Assembly (NCBI RefSeq): GCF_000519205.1
Contig: NZ_KI912602.1
Coordinates: 94,350-158,349, forward strand
Direction: 5' to 3'
Length of the DNA stretch: 64,000 bases
Source of the DNA: Amycolatopsis taiwanensis DSM 45107
Lineage (GTDB): Bacteria > Actinomycetota > Actinomycetes > Mycobacteriales > Pseudonocardiaceae
Shown: piece by piece, positions 16,544 through 25,029 of the stretch
Numbering within the stretch: position 1 is the first letter of the stretch
Layout: each line of letters begins with the position of its first letter
Made by a program: the position numbers and the translations under genes
The notes under the pieces: generated by a model
The model's database searches: none
The model's input: the letters and a program-made list of their open reading frames with translations, nothing else
What the model was told of the DNA's origin: nothing

Positions 16544-17413
16544 TCAGGCCAGCAAAGCGTCGAGCTTGGCGCGGACGCGTTCCATGTCCTCCGTGTACTT
16601 CAGGACCGCGCCCAGGGTGCGGGCCGCGGTCTCGGCGTCCAGCTCGTCGCGGTCGAGGGTGAGCAGCGCCTGCGACCAGTCCAGCGACTCCGCGATGCCC
16701 GGCGGCTTGAGCAACTCCAGATCGCGCAGGCGACGGACGGCGACAGCCACCTGTGTCGCGAGGCGCTCGCCGATCCCGGGCAGGCGCCGGCGCAGGATCG
16801 CGACCTCACGGGACAGGTCGGGATGCTCCAACCAGTGATACAGGCAGCGGCGCTTGAGGGCGTCGTGCACCTCGCGGGTCCGGTTGGAGGTCAGGATCAC
16901 CAGCGGCGGCTGCGCGGCCCGGATCTCGCCGAACTCCGGGATGGTCACCGCGTTCTCGTCGAGCAGTTCCAGGAGGAACGCCTCGAACTCGTCGTCGGCG
17001 CGGTCGATCTCGTCGACCAGGAGGACGCACGGTGACGCGGTCAGCGCGCGCAGCAACGGCCTGGCCAGCAGGAAACGCTCGGTGTACAGGGACTGCTCGG
17101 CCGCGTTCACGTCGAGCGTCTCGCTACCCGCCTCCAGCGCCCGCAGGTGCAGCAACTGGCGCGGGAAATCCCACTCATAGAGCGCCTGGGCGGCATCGAT
17201 GCCCTCGTGGCACTGCAGCCGGATCAGTGGCAGGTCGAGGGCTTTCGCCAGAGACACCGCGAGCGAGGTCTTCCCGGTCCCGGGTTCGCCTTCGCAGAAC
17301 AACGGTCGTTGCATGCGCAGGGCGAGGAAGGCGGCCGTCGCCACCCCCTCGTCGGCGAGGTAGTCCACGCGCTCCAGCAACTTCGCGAGCTCTTCGGGAG
17401 AATTGACCGTCAC
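16544..17413 (-). CDS. coxD: CoxD-like MoxR-type AAA+ ATPase
   Basis: 289 residues. Walker A is CEGEPGTGKTSLA (about 40-52), Walker B CVLLVDEIDRADDEF, sensor 1 LVILTSNRTREV, and the arginine region is DALKRRCLYHW. CoxD works with the VWA protein CoxE to mature the molybdenum-copper or molybdenum-sulfur centre of hydroxylases. The GTG start (17411-17413) leaves 11 bases after the cytidylyltransferase stop. The partner coxE and structural genes are at 3889-11054, separated by unrelated genes. Here coxD is the last gene of the run that begins with pcaI. Confidence 0.9.
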   Translation of the reverse strand: MTVNSPEELAKLLERVDYLADEGVATAAFLALRMQRPLFCEGEPGTGKTSLAVSLAKALDLPLIRLQCHEGIDAAQALYEWDFPRQLLHLRALEAGSETLDVNAAEQSLYTERFLLARPLLRALTASPCVLLVDEIDRADDEFEAFLLELLDENAVTIPEFGEIRAAQPPLVILTSNRTREVHDALKRRCLYHWLEHPDLSREVAILRRRLPGIGERLATQVAVAVRRLRDLELLKPPGIAESLDWSQALLTLDRDELDAETAARTLGAVLKYTEDMERVRAKLDALLA

Positions 17414-17424
17414 AGTCGTCCAGC

Positions 17425-18165
17425 CTACGTGGTGAGATCCGATGGGGTGTCGACGTCGGCTCCACTGCCCAGGTCCGAGCAGTCGACCAGAAGCAGGTCC
17501 TCTCGGGTGGCGAGCCAGTCCCGCGCGCCCCGGTCGCCGCGCGCGCTGTCCGCGATGTCGGTCCACCACCGGCGTCCCAAGAGCACCGGGTGGCCGGGAA
17601 CCCCGCCGTAGCTCGCGCGCGCCACGACGCCCGGCGACGCGAAGGCGCGTAGCCGGGAGATCACGTTCGCGTCGATCCCGGGTAAGTCGACGAGATGGAC
17701 GAGGACCGCATCAGCGGGGGCGCTGTCCCGGGACAGCGCCCGCAGGCCGGCCCGCAGGGAAGCGCCCATGCCGGTCGCCCAGTCCTCGGCGTACACCGCG
17801 ATCGACGGGTCGGGCAGCAGCGCGCGGGCCTCGGCGGCCTGCGCACCGAGCACCACACGGACGGGGTCGCAGCCGCCGTCGGTCAGCACCCGGAAAGCCC
17901 GCCGCAGCAACGGTTCCCCGTCGAGTTCGACCAGTGCCTTCGGCCGTCCGAACCGTCGCCCCGCCCCGGCCGCGAGCACCAGCCCCGCGCACCGGCCGGC
18001 CCTTTCGGCCGCCCGAACCGGGAACTCACGCGCCTGAACCGAGAACTCAGACGCCGGAACCGGGAACTCAGACGCCGGAACCGGGGACACAGGCGCCTGA
18101 GACGGGGACACGACGGCCTGGGGCGGGGGCGGGGGCGGGGGGGTCTGGACCGGGAAGTCAGGCAT
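17425..18165 (-). CDS. MobA/MocA-like nucleotidyltransferase (probable Mo-cofactor cytidylyltransferase) with repeat-encoded N-terminus
   Basis: 246 residues. The catalytic domain starts near residue 57 with CAGLVLAAGAGRRFGRPKALV and has LVHLVDLPGID and GVPGHPVLLGRRWW, typical of MocA-like NTP transferases that make molybdopterin cytosine dinucleotide. The ATG at 18163-18165 overlaps the pcaR stop by 8 bases. The first 55 or so residues are unusual: a proline run, then five heptapeptide repeats (VVSPSQA, PVSPVPA, SEFPVPA, SEFSVQA, REFPVRA). These are the translation of a 21-bp family B array. The only later starts are GTG codons within the array, so part of it must be translated. Confidence 0.85.
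   Translation of the reverse strand: MPDFPVQTPPPPPPPQAVVSPSQAPVSPVPASEFPVPASEFSVQAREFPVRAAERAGRCAGLVLAAGAGRRFGRPKALVELDGEPLLRRAFRVLTDGGCDPVRVVLGAQAAEARALLPDPSIAVYAEDWATGMGASLRAGLRALSRDSAPADAVLVHLVDLPGIDANVISRLRAFASPGVVARASYGGVPGHPVLLGRRWWTDIADSARGDRGARDWLATREDLLLVDCSDLGSGADVDTPSDLTT
18014..18118 (-). repeat. Five 21-bp family B repeats inside the cytidylyltransferase gene
   Basis: Units start at 18014, 18035, 18056, 18077 and 18098, each 21 bases, e.g. GGAACCGGGAACTCAGACGC plus C on the plus strand. They match the family B units of the 47327 array in reverse complement. Because 21 is a multiple of 3 they read as heptapeptides without breaking the frame. Confidence 0.9.
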
Positions 18166-18949
18166 GGCGGGCTCGGTCGGGGGCGACGGCGAGGTCGGCT
18201 TCGATGCGTTTGGCGGCGGCGAGCAGTGGCTGGACCATCTCTTCACGCACCGACTCCCGCGTGTAGCGGCTCGCGTGGGTCGAGACGTTCACCGCGGCCA
18301 CCACCCGGCCCCGCCGGTCACGGATCGGCGCGGCCACCGCACGCAGGCCCTCCTCCAGTTCCTGGTCCACCAGCGCCCAGCCCCGCGCGCGCACCTCGGC
18401 CAGCGCGGCACGCAGCGCGACGGGCGAGTTGAGCGTGTGCGCGGTGAGCCGCTCCAACGGGGTCCGGTCCAGATAGGCCGCGAGCGAGTCCTCGTCGAGC
18501 CCGGCAAGCAGCACGTGCCCCATCGATGTGGCGTAGGCCGGAAAACGCGTGCCGACGTTGATGCTCACGGTCATGATCCGCGTGACCGCGACCCGCGCGA
18601 CGTAGACGATGTCACTGCCGTCGAGCACCGACACCGAACTCGACTCGTGCACCTCCGCGGAAAGCCGCTCCAGGTGCGGCTGCGCGACCTCGGGCAACGT
18701 CATGCTGGACAGGAACGCGTACCCCAGTTCGAGCACCCGCGCGGTGAGCGAGAAGAACTTGCCGTCGGTCCGCACGTAGCCGAGATCGACCAGCGTGAGC
18801 AGGAACCGCCGTGCCGCCGCCCTGGTGAGGCCGGTGGCACGGGCCACATCGGACAGTGTCAGCTCGGGCGTGCCCGAACCGAACGCGCAGATCACCGCGA
18901 GACCGCGTTCCAGTGACTGCACGTGATATGCCGGGCGTGTCCCGTCCAT
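18158..18949 (-). CDS. pcaR: IclR family regulator, PcaR/PobR type
   Basis: 263 residues. The N-terminal wHTH (about 8-65) reads YHVQSLERGLAVICAFG, LTLSDVARATGLTRAAARRF and LGYVRTDGKFFSLTA. The C-terminal IclR effector domain has SSSVSVLDGSDIVYVARV, AYATSMGHVLLAG and LEEGLRAVAAPIRD. PcaR/PcaU proteins activate pca genes in response to beta-ketoadipate or protocatechuate. It lies 199 bases after pcaC in the same orientation, probably with its own promoter as well. The start is ATG 18947-18949, with possible -10 TACATT 6 bases upstream. Likely target: the dyad at 25905. Confidence 0.85.
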   Translation of the reverse strand: MDGTRPAYHVQSLERGLAVICAFGSGTPELTLSDVARATGLTRAAARRFLLTLVDLGYVRTDGKFFSLTARVLELGYAFLSSMTLPEVAQPHLERLSAEVHESSSVSVLDGSDIVYVARVAVTRIMTVSINVGTRFPAYATSMGHVLLAGLDEDSLAAYLDRTPLERLTAHTLNSPVALRAALAEVRARGWALVDQELEEGLRAVAAPIRDRRGRVVAAVNVSTHASRYTRESVREEMVQPLLAAAKRIEADLAVAPDRARHA

Positions 18950-19148
18950 GACTCAAATGTAACCGTGCAAGGTAGGAGCGCCGTTCAAGGTCCGTGTTGG
19001 TGCGCCGGTGAGTGGCAGGCGCGCGGCCGGAGACTTCGCGAACGCGGCTGCGGGCCGTCCGACCGGCTGGCCGAATGCGCCTTGCCCGGTCACGGTCCGT
19101 AGGCGGGTTCGTCGACGCGTTTGGGACAGCACAGCAGGCATGGTCGTT

Positions 19149-19544
19149 TCACTCCCGGCTCGCCGACGGCTCGCCCATCTCGGCGAGCGTCCGCTGCGCG
19201 ATGGCGAATGCGGAGTTGGCCGCGGGTACCCCGGCATAGACGGCGGTGTGCAACAGCACCTCTCCGATCTCGTCGGCGGTCAGCCCGTTGCGGATCGCCG
19301 CCCGCACGTGCATCGCGATCTCGTTCTCGCAGTGCAGCGCGGTCAGCACGGCCAGGGTGATGCAGCTGCGGGTCTTGCGGTCGAGTTCCTCACGGGTCCA
19401 CACCGAGCCCCAGGCCGCTCGCGTGATGTAGTCGGAGAACTTGCGGGTGAAGTCGGTGGTGTTCGCCATAGACCGGTCGACATGCTCGTCCCCGAGCACC
19501 TCGCGCCGCACGGCCATGCCCGCGTCGAAAACCTCGTCACTCAT
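19149..19544 (-). CDS. pcaC: 4-carboxymuconolactone decarboxylase
   Basis: 131 residues. It converts gamma-carboxymuconolactone to beta-ketoadipate enol-lactone. Signatures are NTTDFTRKFSDYITRAAWGSVW, LDRKTRSCITLAVLTALH (split across two helices) and the C-terminal EIGEVLLHTAVYAGVPAA. ATG 19542-19544 is chosen over an in-frame TTG two codons earlier; AAGGCGG lies upstream within pcaD. It overlaps the pcaD stop by 8 bases. In many actinobacteria pcaD and pcaC are one fused gene (pcaL); here they are separate frames. Confidence 0.92.
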   Translation of the reverse strand: MSDEVFDAGMAVRREVLGDEHVDRSMANTTDFTRKFSDYITRAAWGSVWTREELDRKTRSCITLAVLTALHCENEIAMHVRAAIRNGLTADEIGEVLLHTAVYAGVPAANSAFAIAQRTLAEMGEPSASRE

Positions 19545-20316
19545 GTCCAACCGCCTTGAGGTGTTCGATGATCAACCGGCTGAACTGCTCGGGCCGCTCG
19601 ACGTTGCCCAGGTGCGCGGCCGGGCCGACGAGTTCGTACCGCGCGCCCGGCACACCAGCGGCGATCAGCCGCCCGTGCTCAGGTGGCAGGGCCTGGTCGT
19701 CCGAGCCCGAGATCACCAGGGTCGGCGCGGTGATGGCCGGCAGGTCCCCGGTGAGATCGAGGTCCGCCAGCACCTCGCAGCAAGCCGCGTAGCCCGCGGC
19801 CGGTGTGCGTGCGATCATCTCCCGCATTTCCCTTGCCAGTTCGGGGTTTTCCGCGCACCAGGCCGGGGTGAACCAGCGGCCGAGGGCGCCGTCGGCGATT
19901 TCCGCCATGCCGTGTGCGCGCACCGTGGCGGCCCGGTCGAGCCACATCTGCCGGTTTCCGGGCCGCGCCGACGTGCAGCACAGCACCAGGCTGCGAACGC
20001 GTCCGGGTGCGTGCCGGCCGAGCTGGATCGCCGTCATGCCGCCCAGCGACAGGCCCACGAAATGCGCCGAGGGGACGCCGATCCGGTCCAGCAGCGCGAC
20101 GACGTCCTCGCCGAGTTCGCCGATGGTGTACGGCCCCTCGGGCACTACCGACCGGCCGTGGCCGCGTGTGTCGTAGCGGACGACGCGGAACCCGTTGTCC
20201 ACCAAAGGTTTCACCTGCGGGTCCCACATGTGCAGGTCGCTGCCGAGCGAGTTGCTCAACACCACGACGTCGCCGTCCTCCGGCCCGTCGATCACATACT
20301 GAACCTCGACGCTCAC
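19537..20316 (-). CDS. pcaD: 3-oxoadipate enol-lactonase
   Basis: 259 residues, alpha/beta-hydrolase fold. It hydrolyses beta-ketoadipate enol-lactone. It has VVVLSNSLGSDLHMWDPQV at the oxyanion region, the nucleophile Ser90 in FVGLSLGGMTAIQLG, the acid strand TLVISGSDDQALPPEH and the histidine in GPAAHLGNVERPEQF. The GTG start overlaps the pcaB stop by 4 bases (GTGA). Length matches stand-alone PcaD. Confidence 0.93.
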   Translation of the reverse strand: MSVEVQYVIDGPEDGDVVVLSNSLGSDLHMWDPQVKPLVDNGFRVVRYDTRGHGRSVVPEGPYTIGELGEDVVALLDRIGVPSAHFVGLSLGGMTAIQLGRHAPGRVRSLVLCCTSARPGNRQMWLDRAATVRAHGMAEIADGALGRWFTPAWCAENPELAREMREMIARTPAAGYAACCEVLADLDLTGDLPAITAPTLVISGSDDQALPPEHGRLIAAGVPGARYELVGPAAHLGNVERPEQFSRLIIEHLKAVGHE

Positions 20317-21671
20317 TTCTTCTTGTTCTCCTCTGCGTGTGCGTCCAGGGCACGTTCGACGAACACCGGCGCGCTGCCCAGGTATCGCGCCGGGTCGAGC
20401 AGGTCACGGATCCGCTCCAGGGTCAGGTGCTTGCCCACCGCCTCGTCCGCGGCGAGCAGTTCGGCCAGGTCCGCCTCGCCGGCCAGCGCCCGCCTGGTGC
20501 ACGCGCTCACCGCGTCGTGCGCGGCGAGCCGCCCGATCTGGGGCGCCAGTTCGGTGGTGATGCGCTCGGACAGCAGCGCTCCCCTGGTCACGTCGAGGTT
20601 GGCCCGCATCCGTTCGGGGTCCACCACGAGCCGGTCCAGGCTGGTACGCAGCCAGTGGACCGCGGAACCCGTGCTGCGGAACAACTCCGTGAGCGGGCGC
20701 CATTCGGCGTGCCACGCCCCGGCGGCCCGCTGATGTTCCTGCGCCATCGCGCCGAAGAGGGTGCTCATCAGTCCGGGCGCCTGCTGGGCGGCGGCCAGCG
20801 CGGCGATCGCGGCCACCGGGTTCCGCTTGTGCGGCATGGTCGACGACCCGCCCGCGCCGTCGGCCTCCTCGTACACCTCGGCCACCTCGGTCTGCGCGAG
20901 CAGCACGATGGTGCGGGTGATGCCGGCGACGATCCCGCTGGTCTCACCCAGCGCCGCGGCGAGCTCGGCGATCCGGCTGCGTTCGGTGTGCCAGGGCAGG
21001 ACGGGCTCGGCCAGCCCCAGCCGGGCACTGAACGCGGTGAGCACGGCCGGGCCGCGCTCACCGAGGGAGGCCAGCGTTCCGGTCGCCCCGCCGAGCTGCG
21101 CCGCCAGACGCACCGAGCGCAGGCGCGCCAGCGCGGCGTCCAATCCGGACAGCCAGCCGGCCGCGGTCAAGCCGAACGTCACCGGCAACGCCTGCTGAAG
21201 CAGCGTCCGTCCGGCTTGCACGGTCGAGGCGTGCTCACGCGCCAGCTCGCCCGCGTGGTCGGCGCATGCCAGCAAGTCCGCACGCAGCGGTTCGAGCGCC
21301 CGCCGGGCGAGCAGCATCGCGGCGCTGTCCACCACGTCCTGACTGGTTGCTCCAAAATGGACGAACCGGGCGGACTCGCCGCCGGTCTTCGCGGTGATCT
21401 CGCGGACCAGCGGCGCGGCCGGGTTGCCGACCCCGACCGACCGCGCGCCGATCTCGGCCGCCGTGAAGTCGCCTTCCCGGCAGACCTCGGCGATGCGCTC
21501 GGCGTGCTCGCGGGGGATCACGCCCGCGTCGGCTTCCGCCTCCGCGAGCGCCGCCTCCACGTCGAGCAGTGCCCGCAGCCACGCCGCGTCGTCCACCTCG
21601 TCGCGCACGCCTCCCGCGGCCAGCAGCGGATCGAACAACTCCGAAGCAAGACGAGGACGTTCACTAGACAT
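20313..21671 (-). CDS. pcaB: 3-carboxy-cis,cis-muconate cycloisomerase
   Basis: 452 residues, fumarase/aspartase superfamily. The superfamily signature GGSSTMPHKRNPVAA lies near residues 275-288, and the upstream conserved patch FVHFGATSQDVVDSA is intact. It lactonises beta-carboxymuconate to gamma-carboxymuconolactone. The C-terminus is a lysine-rich EENKKK. The start overlaps the pcaG stop by 8 bases. Confidence 0.93.
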   Translation of the reverse strand: MSSERPRLASELFDPLLAAGGVRDEVDDAAWLRALLDVEAALAEAEADAGVIPREHAERIAEVCREGDFTAAEIGARSVGVGNPAAPLVREITAKTGGESARFVHFGATSQDVVDSAAMLLARRALEPLRADLLACADHAGELAREHASTVQAGRTLLQQALPVTFGLTAAGWLSGLDAALARLRSVRLAAQLGGATGTLASLGERGPAVLTAFSARLGLAEPVLPWHTERSRIAELAAALGETSGIVAGITRTIVLLAQTEVAEVYEEADGAGGSSTMPHKRNPVAAIAALAAAQQAPGLMSTLFGAMAQEHQRAAGAWHAEWRPLTELFRSTGSAVHWLRTSLDRLVVDPERMRANLDVTRGALLSERITTELAPQIGRLAAHDAVSACTRRALAGEADLAELLAADEAVGKHLTLERIRDLLDPARYLGSAPVFVERALDAHAEENKKK

Positions 21672-22209
21672 CGAAGAATACTGTCTCGTTTGTTCCTTGA
21701 AGCCGCACGTCGAACCGGTAACCGTCGTCCGTCTTGGTGGCGACGAGGGTGCCGCGACGGTCCTCGGGAACCGAGGCGAGCACTCCGTCCGCCGCGTTCG
21801 CCGCGGTGTTCTCCGGGAAGTAGATCCGGGTGACCGTCCGGTTCAGCATGCCCCGGGCGAACACCGAAACGTCGATGTGCGGTGCCTGGTCCTTGCCGTC
21901 GTTGCCGGGAACCACGCCGGGCAGCAGGGTCAGGATCGCGTAGTTGCCGTCGGGATCGGTCGGGCACCGGCCGAATCCCCGGAACCCCTCGACCCGGCCG
22001 CGCGGGTCGTCGGGATGGTCGAAGCGGCCCGCGGGATCGGCCTGCCAGGTCTCGATCAGCGCGTCCGGCACCGGCTCGCCCACCCCGTCGAACACCGTGC
22101 CACGGATCCACACCGCGCCGGGTGTGCCTTGGGGCACCACGGTCGGCCCGTCCTCCCACGGCAACCCGATCGCCAGGTAGGGGCCCACGGTCTGGGATGG
22201 AGTCGTCAC
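21664..22209 (-). CDS. pcaG: Protocatechuate 3,4-dioxygenase alpha subunit
   Basis: 181 residues. The intradiol dioxygenase fold shows TPSQTVGPYLAIGLPWEDG, then VPDALIETWQADPAGRFDHP and DGKDQAPHIDVSVFARGML. The alpha subunit lacks the full set of iron ligands; the beta subunit carries the iron. I chose the GTG at 22207-22209 because GAGGAGGACGA precedes it; a longer open frame upstream is not credible. It is separated from pcaH by 70 bases. Confidence 0.93.
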   Translation of the reverse strand: MTTPSQTVGPYLAIGLPWEDGPTVVPQGTPGAVWIRGTVFDGVGEPVPDALIETWQADPAGRFDHPDDPRGRVEGFRGFGRCPTDPDGNYAILTLLPGVVPGNDGKDQAPHIDVSVFARGMLNRTVTRIYFPENTAANAADGVLASVPEDRRGTLVATKTDDGYRFDVRLQGTNETVFFDV

Positions 22210-22279
22210 TCGTCCTCCTCGGTAACCCGCGGGGCACCCGCACCCGGTCGGACGAGCAAGCAGGGGAAAAGATTGTGGC

Positions 22280-23011
22280 TCACTCGTCCTCCTCGAAGAC
22301 CGAAGCCTCCCGGCCACGTACGACGATGTCGAACTCGAAGCCGAGTGCCCAGTGGTCGGTGGTACGGCTGTGGTCGTACCGCGAGATCATCCGCTGCCGC
22401 GCCTTTTCGTCCGGCACCGAGTTGTAGATCGGGTCCTGGTAGAACAGCGGGTCGCCCGGGAAGTACATCTGGGTGATCAGGCGCTGGGTGAATGCCGTGC
22501 CGAACACCGAGAAATGGATGTGCGCCGGGCGCCAGGCGTTGTCGTGGTTGCGCCACGGGTAGGCGCCGGGCTTGATCGTGACGAACTCGTAGCGGCCCTC
22601 GGAGTCGGTGACCGTGCGGCCGACGCCGGTGAAGTTGGGATCCAGCGGTCCGGGCCAGTTGTCGCCGGTGTGCCGGTACCGGCCCGCCGCGTTGGCCTGC
22701 CAGATCTCCACCAGCGAGTCCGGGATCGGCCGCCCGTCGCCGTCGAGCAGCCGGCCGTGCACGATGATCCGCTGCCCGAGCGGCTCGCCCTCGTGCTGGC
22801 GAGTCAGGTCGTTGTCGAGTTCGCCGATCCGCCCCGGGCCGAGCACCGGGCCGGTCACCTCGGTCAACTGTTGCGGCAGCAGCACCAGGGGCTGCTTCGG
22901 ATGCCGCAACCCCGTCGATCGGTAGCCCGGGGAATCCAGCGGCGGATGGGTGCCCGCCGGATCCTTCCGGTACCGCGGCAGGATCAGCCGGTCACTCGCG
23001 GGAGCTGCCAT
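22280..23011 (-). CDS. pcaH: Protocatechuate 3,4-dioxygenase beta subunit
   Basis: 243 residues. The non-haem Fe(III) ligands are present: Tyr112 (GRYRHTGD), Tyr151 (GAYPWRNHDNAW), His164 and His166 (RPAHIHFSVFG). With PcaG it cleaves protocatechuate to beta-carboxy-cis,cis-muconate. ATG 23009-23011 follows GGGACAGGG. The 60 bases between the thiolase stop and this start include GTTCAGAAC (23032-23040) but no clear promoter, so co-transcription with the upstream genes is likely. Confidence 0.94.
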   Translation of the reverse strand: MAAPASDRLILPRYRKDPAGTHPPLDSPGYRSTGLRHPKQPLVLLPQQLTEVTGPVLGPGRIGELDNDLTRQHEGEPLGQRIIVHGRLLDGDGRPIPDSLVEIWQANAAGRYRHTGDNWPGPLDPNFTGVGRTVTDSEGRYEFVTIKPGAYPWRNHDNAWRPAHIHFSVFGTAFTQRLITQMYFPGDPLFYQDPIYNSVPDEKARQRMISRYDHSRTTDHWALGFEFDIVVRGREASVFEEDE

Positions 23012-23071
23012 AACCCTGTCCCTTCTGTGTTGTTCAGAACGTGCACCGGCCATGACGTCTGGAGCGATGTC

Positions 23072-24247
23072 TCACGCCTCGAGGACGACCGCCAGCCCCT
23101 GCCCGACTCCGATGCAGATCGCCGCGAGACCCCAGCCGCCGCCCCGCCGGCGCAACTCGTGCGCGAGCGTGCCGAGGATGCGGCCGCCGGAGGCACCCAG
23201 CGGGTGCCCGATGGCGATCGCTCCCCCGCGCATGTTGACGATCTCCGGGTCCAGCTTCGGCCAGTCGGCCAGGCACGCCAGCGACTGCGCGGCGAACGCC
23301 TCGTTCAGCTCCACCGCGACGAGGTCGTCCCAGCCGATTCCGGCCCGCTCCAGCGCGATCTCCGCGGCGCGAACCGGACCGATGCCGAACACGTCCGGGT
23401 CGACTCCCGCCGCGCCGCGCCCGGCGATCCGCGCCAGCGGCGCCCGGCCCAGCGCCTCGGCGGCCGCCCGGTCGCCGAGCAAGACGGCCGACGCGCCGTC
23501 GTTCAGCGGCGAGGCGTTGCCCGCGGTGATCGTGCCGCCGGACCGGAACGCCGGCTTCAGCTTCGCCAGTTTGTCCACTGTGGAATCCGGGCGGATGCCC
23601 TCGTCACGGGTCAGCTCCGTGCCGGGCACGGGTACGACGTGCGTGTCGTAGAAGCCCTCGTCCCACGCCTTGGCCGCGTTGAGGTGACTGCGCAGAGCGA
23701 ACTCGTCCTGCTTCTCGCGGCTGATCTGGTAGCGCTCGGCCAGGCGCTCGGTGCTTTCACCGAGCGAGATCGTCCACTGCTCGGGCATCTTCGGGTTGAC
23801 CATGCGCCAGCCCAGCGTGCTGGAGTACAGCGTCTGATTGCCCGCGGCGAACGCCTTTTCCGGCTTGGGCATGACCATCGGTGCTCGGGTCATGGACTCC
23901 ACGCCGCCGCTGACCACCAGCGACGCGTCGCCGGTCTCGATGGCACGGCTGGCCTGCATCGCCGCGTCCAGGCCGGACCCGCACAACCGGTTGACCGTGC
24001 TGCCCGGCACGCTGGTCGGCCAGCCGGCCAGCAGCGTGGCCATGCGAGCGACGTTGCGGTTGTCCTCACCGGCCTGGTTCGCGCCGCCCAGCACCACTTC
24101 GTCCACTGTGGAGGGATCGAGATCGTTGCGGGCGGCGAGTTCGCGCAGCACGTGCGCGGCCAGGTCGTCCGGGCGCACCCCGGACAGCGCGCCACCGTAG
24201 CGCCCGAACGGGGTGCGGATCGCGTCGAGAAGGTATGCCTCGGTCAT
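23072..24247 (-). CDS. pcaF: Beta-ketoadipyl-CoA thiolase (thiolase family)
   Basis: 391 residues. The nucleophilic Cys89 is in STVNRLCGSGLDAAMQ, the His is in AIGHPLGASGGR, and the second Cys378 is in CIGVGQGLAVVLEA; NEAFAAQSLA is also present. It splits 3-oxoadipyl-CoA into succinyl-CoA and acetyl-CoA, the last step of the pathway. Context between pcaJ and pcaH supports PcaF over a general acetyl-CoA acetyltransferase. The start overlaps the pcaJ stop by 4 bases (ATGA). Confidence 0.92.
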   Translation of the reverse strand: MTEAYLLDAIRTPFGRYGGALSGVRPDDLAAHVLRELAARNDLDPSTVDEVVLGGANQAGEDNRNVARMATLLAGWPTSVPGSTVNRLCGSGLDAAMQASRAIETGDASLVVSGGVESMTRAPMVMPKPEKAFAAGNQTLYSSTLGWRMVNPKMPEQWTISLGESTERLAERYQISREKQDEFALRSHLNAAKAWDEGFYDTHVVPVPGTELTRDEGIRPDSTVDKLAKLKPAFRSGGTITAGNASPLNDGASAVLLGDRAAAEALGRAPLARIAGRGAAGVDPDVFGIGPVRAAEIALERAGIGWDDLVAVELNEAFAAQSLACLADWPKLDPEIVNMRGGAIAIGHPLGASGGRILGTLAHELRRRGGGWGLAAICIGVGQGLAVVLEA

Positions 24248-25029
24248 TTCGCTGCCTTCAGCTCTCGGAGGGCCTGCAGTTCGGTCTCGGTCGGGGCGAG
24301 AGTACGGGTCAACTCCGGGGAAACCTGCAAATCCCAACCGGTCGCGGCGCGCACCTGCTCGACCTCCACCCCGGGGTGGACCTGGGTGAGCACCAGCTCG
24401 GCGGTGTCCGGGTCGGGCCGGAGCACGCCAAGGTCGGTGATCACCAGGGTCGGGCCCGCGCCGCGCAGGCCGAGCTGCTCCCGGTCGCCCTTGCCCCGCC
24501 CGTGCCCGAAGGAGGTCACGAAATCGACCCGTTCGACGAAACTGCGCCTGCTCTGCCGGACCACCACGTACACCTCGCGGCAGGACGCGGCGATCTCCGG
24601 CGCGCCGCCGGCGCCGGGCAGGCGGACCTTCGGGCGCGTGTAGTCGCTGCCGATGACCGTCGTGTTGATGTTGGCGAACTTGTCCAGCTGCGCCGCGCCG
24701 AGGAAGCCGACGTCGATCCGGCCGGGCTGCAGCCAGTAGTTGAACACCTCGGGCACGCTGATCACCGCGTCCGCGGTCTCGGCCAGGATGCCGTCGCCGA
24801 TGGACGCCGGCAGGCGGCCCGGCTTCGAGCCGAGCGTGCCGGACTCGTAGATGAGTACCAGGTCCGGCGCGTGGGTGCGGCGGGCGAGGTTGGCCGCCGT
24901 GGACGGCAGGCCGATACCGACGAAGCACCGCTGGCCCGCGGAGAGCGCTCGGGCGGCGGCGATCGACATCATCTCGTCGGCGGTGAAGGCCGGCTCCGTC
25001 CGGGTCGGCGCCTTCGTCCCGGTGGTCAT
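24244..25029 (-). CDS. pcaJ: 3-oxoadipate CoA-transferase, beta subunit
   Basis: 261 residues, family I CoA transferase of the glutaconate-CoA-transferase-like type. The putative catalytic Glu62 is in LIYESGTLGSKP; GFLGAAQLDKFANINTTVIG and VEQVRAATGWDL are family landmarks. ATG 25027-25029 with GGAGG upstream. It overlaps pcaI by 4 bases and pcaF by 4 bases, so the I-J-F trio is tightly coupled. Confidence 0.9.
   Translation of the reverse strand: MTTGTKAPTRTEPAFTADEMMSIAAARALSAGQRCFVGIGLPSTAANLARRTHAPDLVLIYESGTLGSKPGRLPASIGDGILAETADAVISVPEVFNYWLQPGRIDVGFLGAAQLDKFANINTTVIGSDYTRPKVRLPGAGGAPEIAASCREVYVVVRQSRRSFVERVDFVTSFGHGRGKGDREQLGLRGAGPTLVITDLGVLRPDPDTAELVLTQVHPGVEVEQVRAATGWDLQVSPELTRTLAPTETELQALRELKAAK

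Noticed and set aside
23032..23040. GTTCAGAAC before pcaH as a second PcaR site
   Set aside because: Arms of four bases only and different spacing from the dyad at 25905; could occur by chance.
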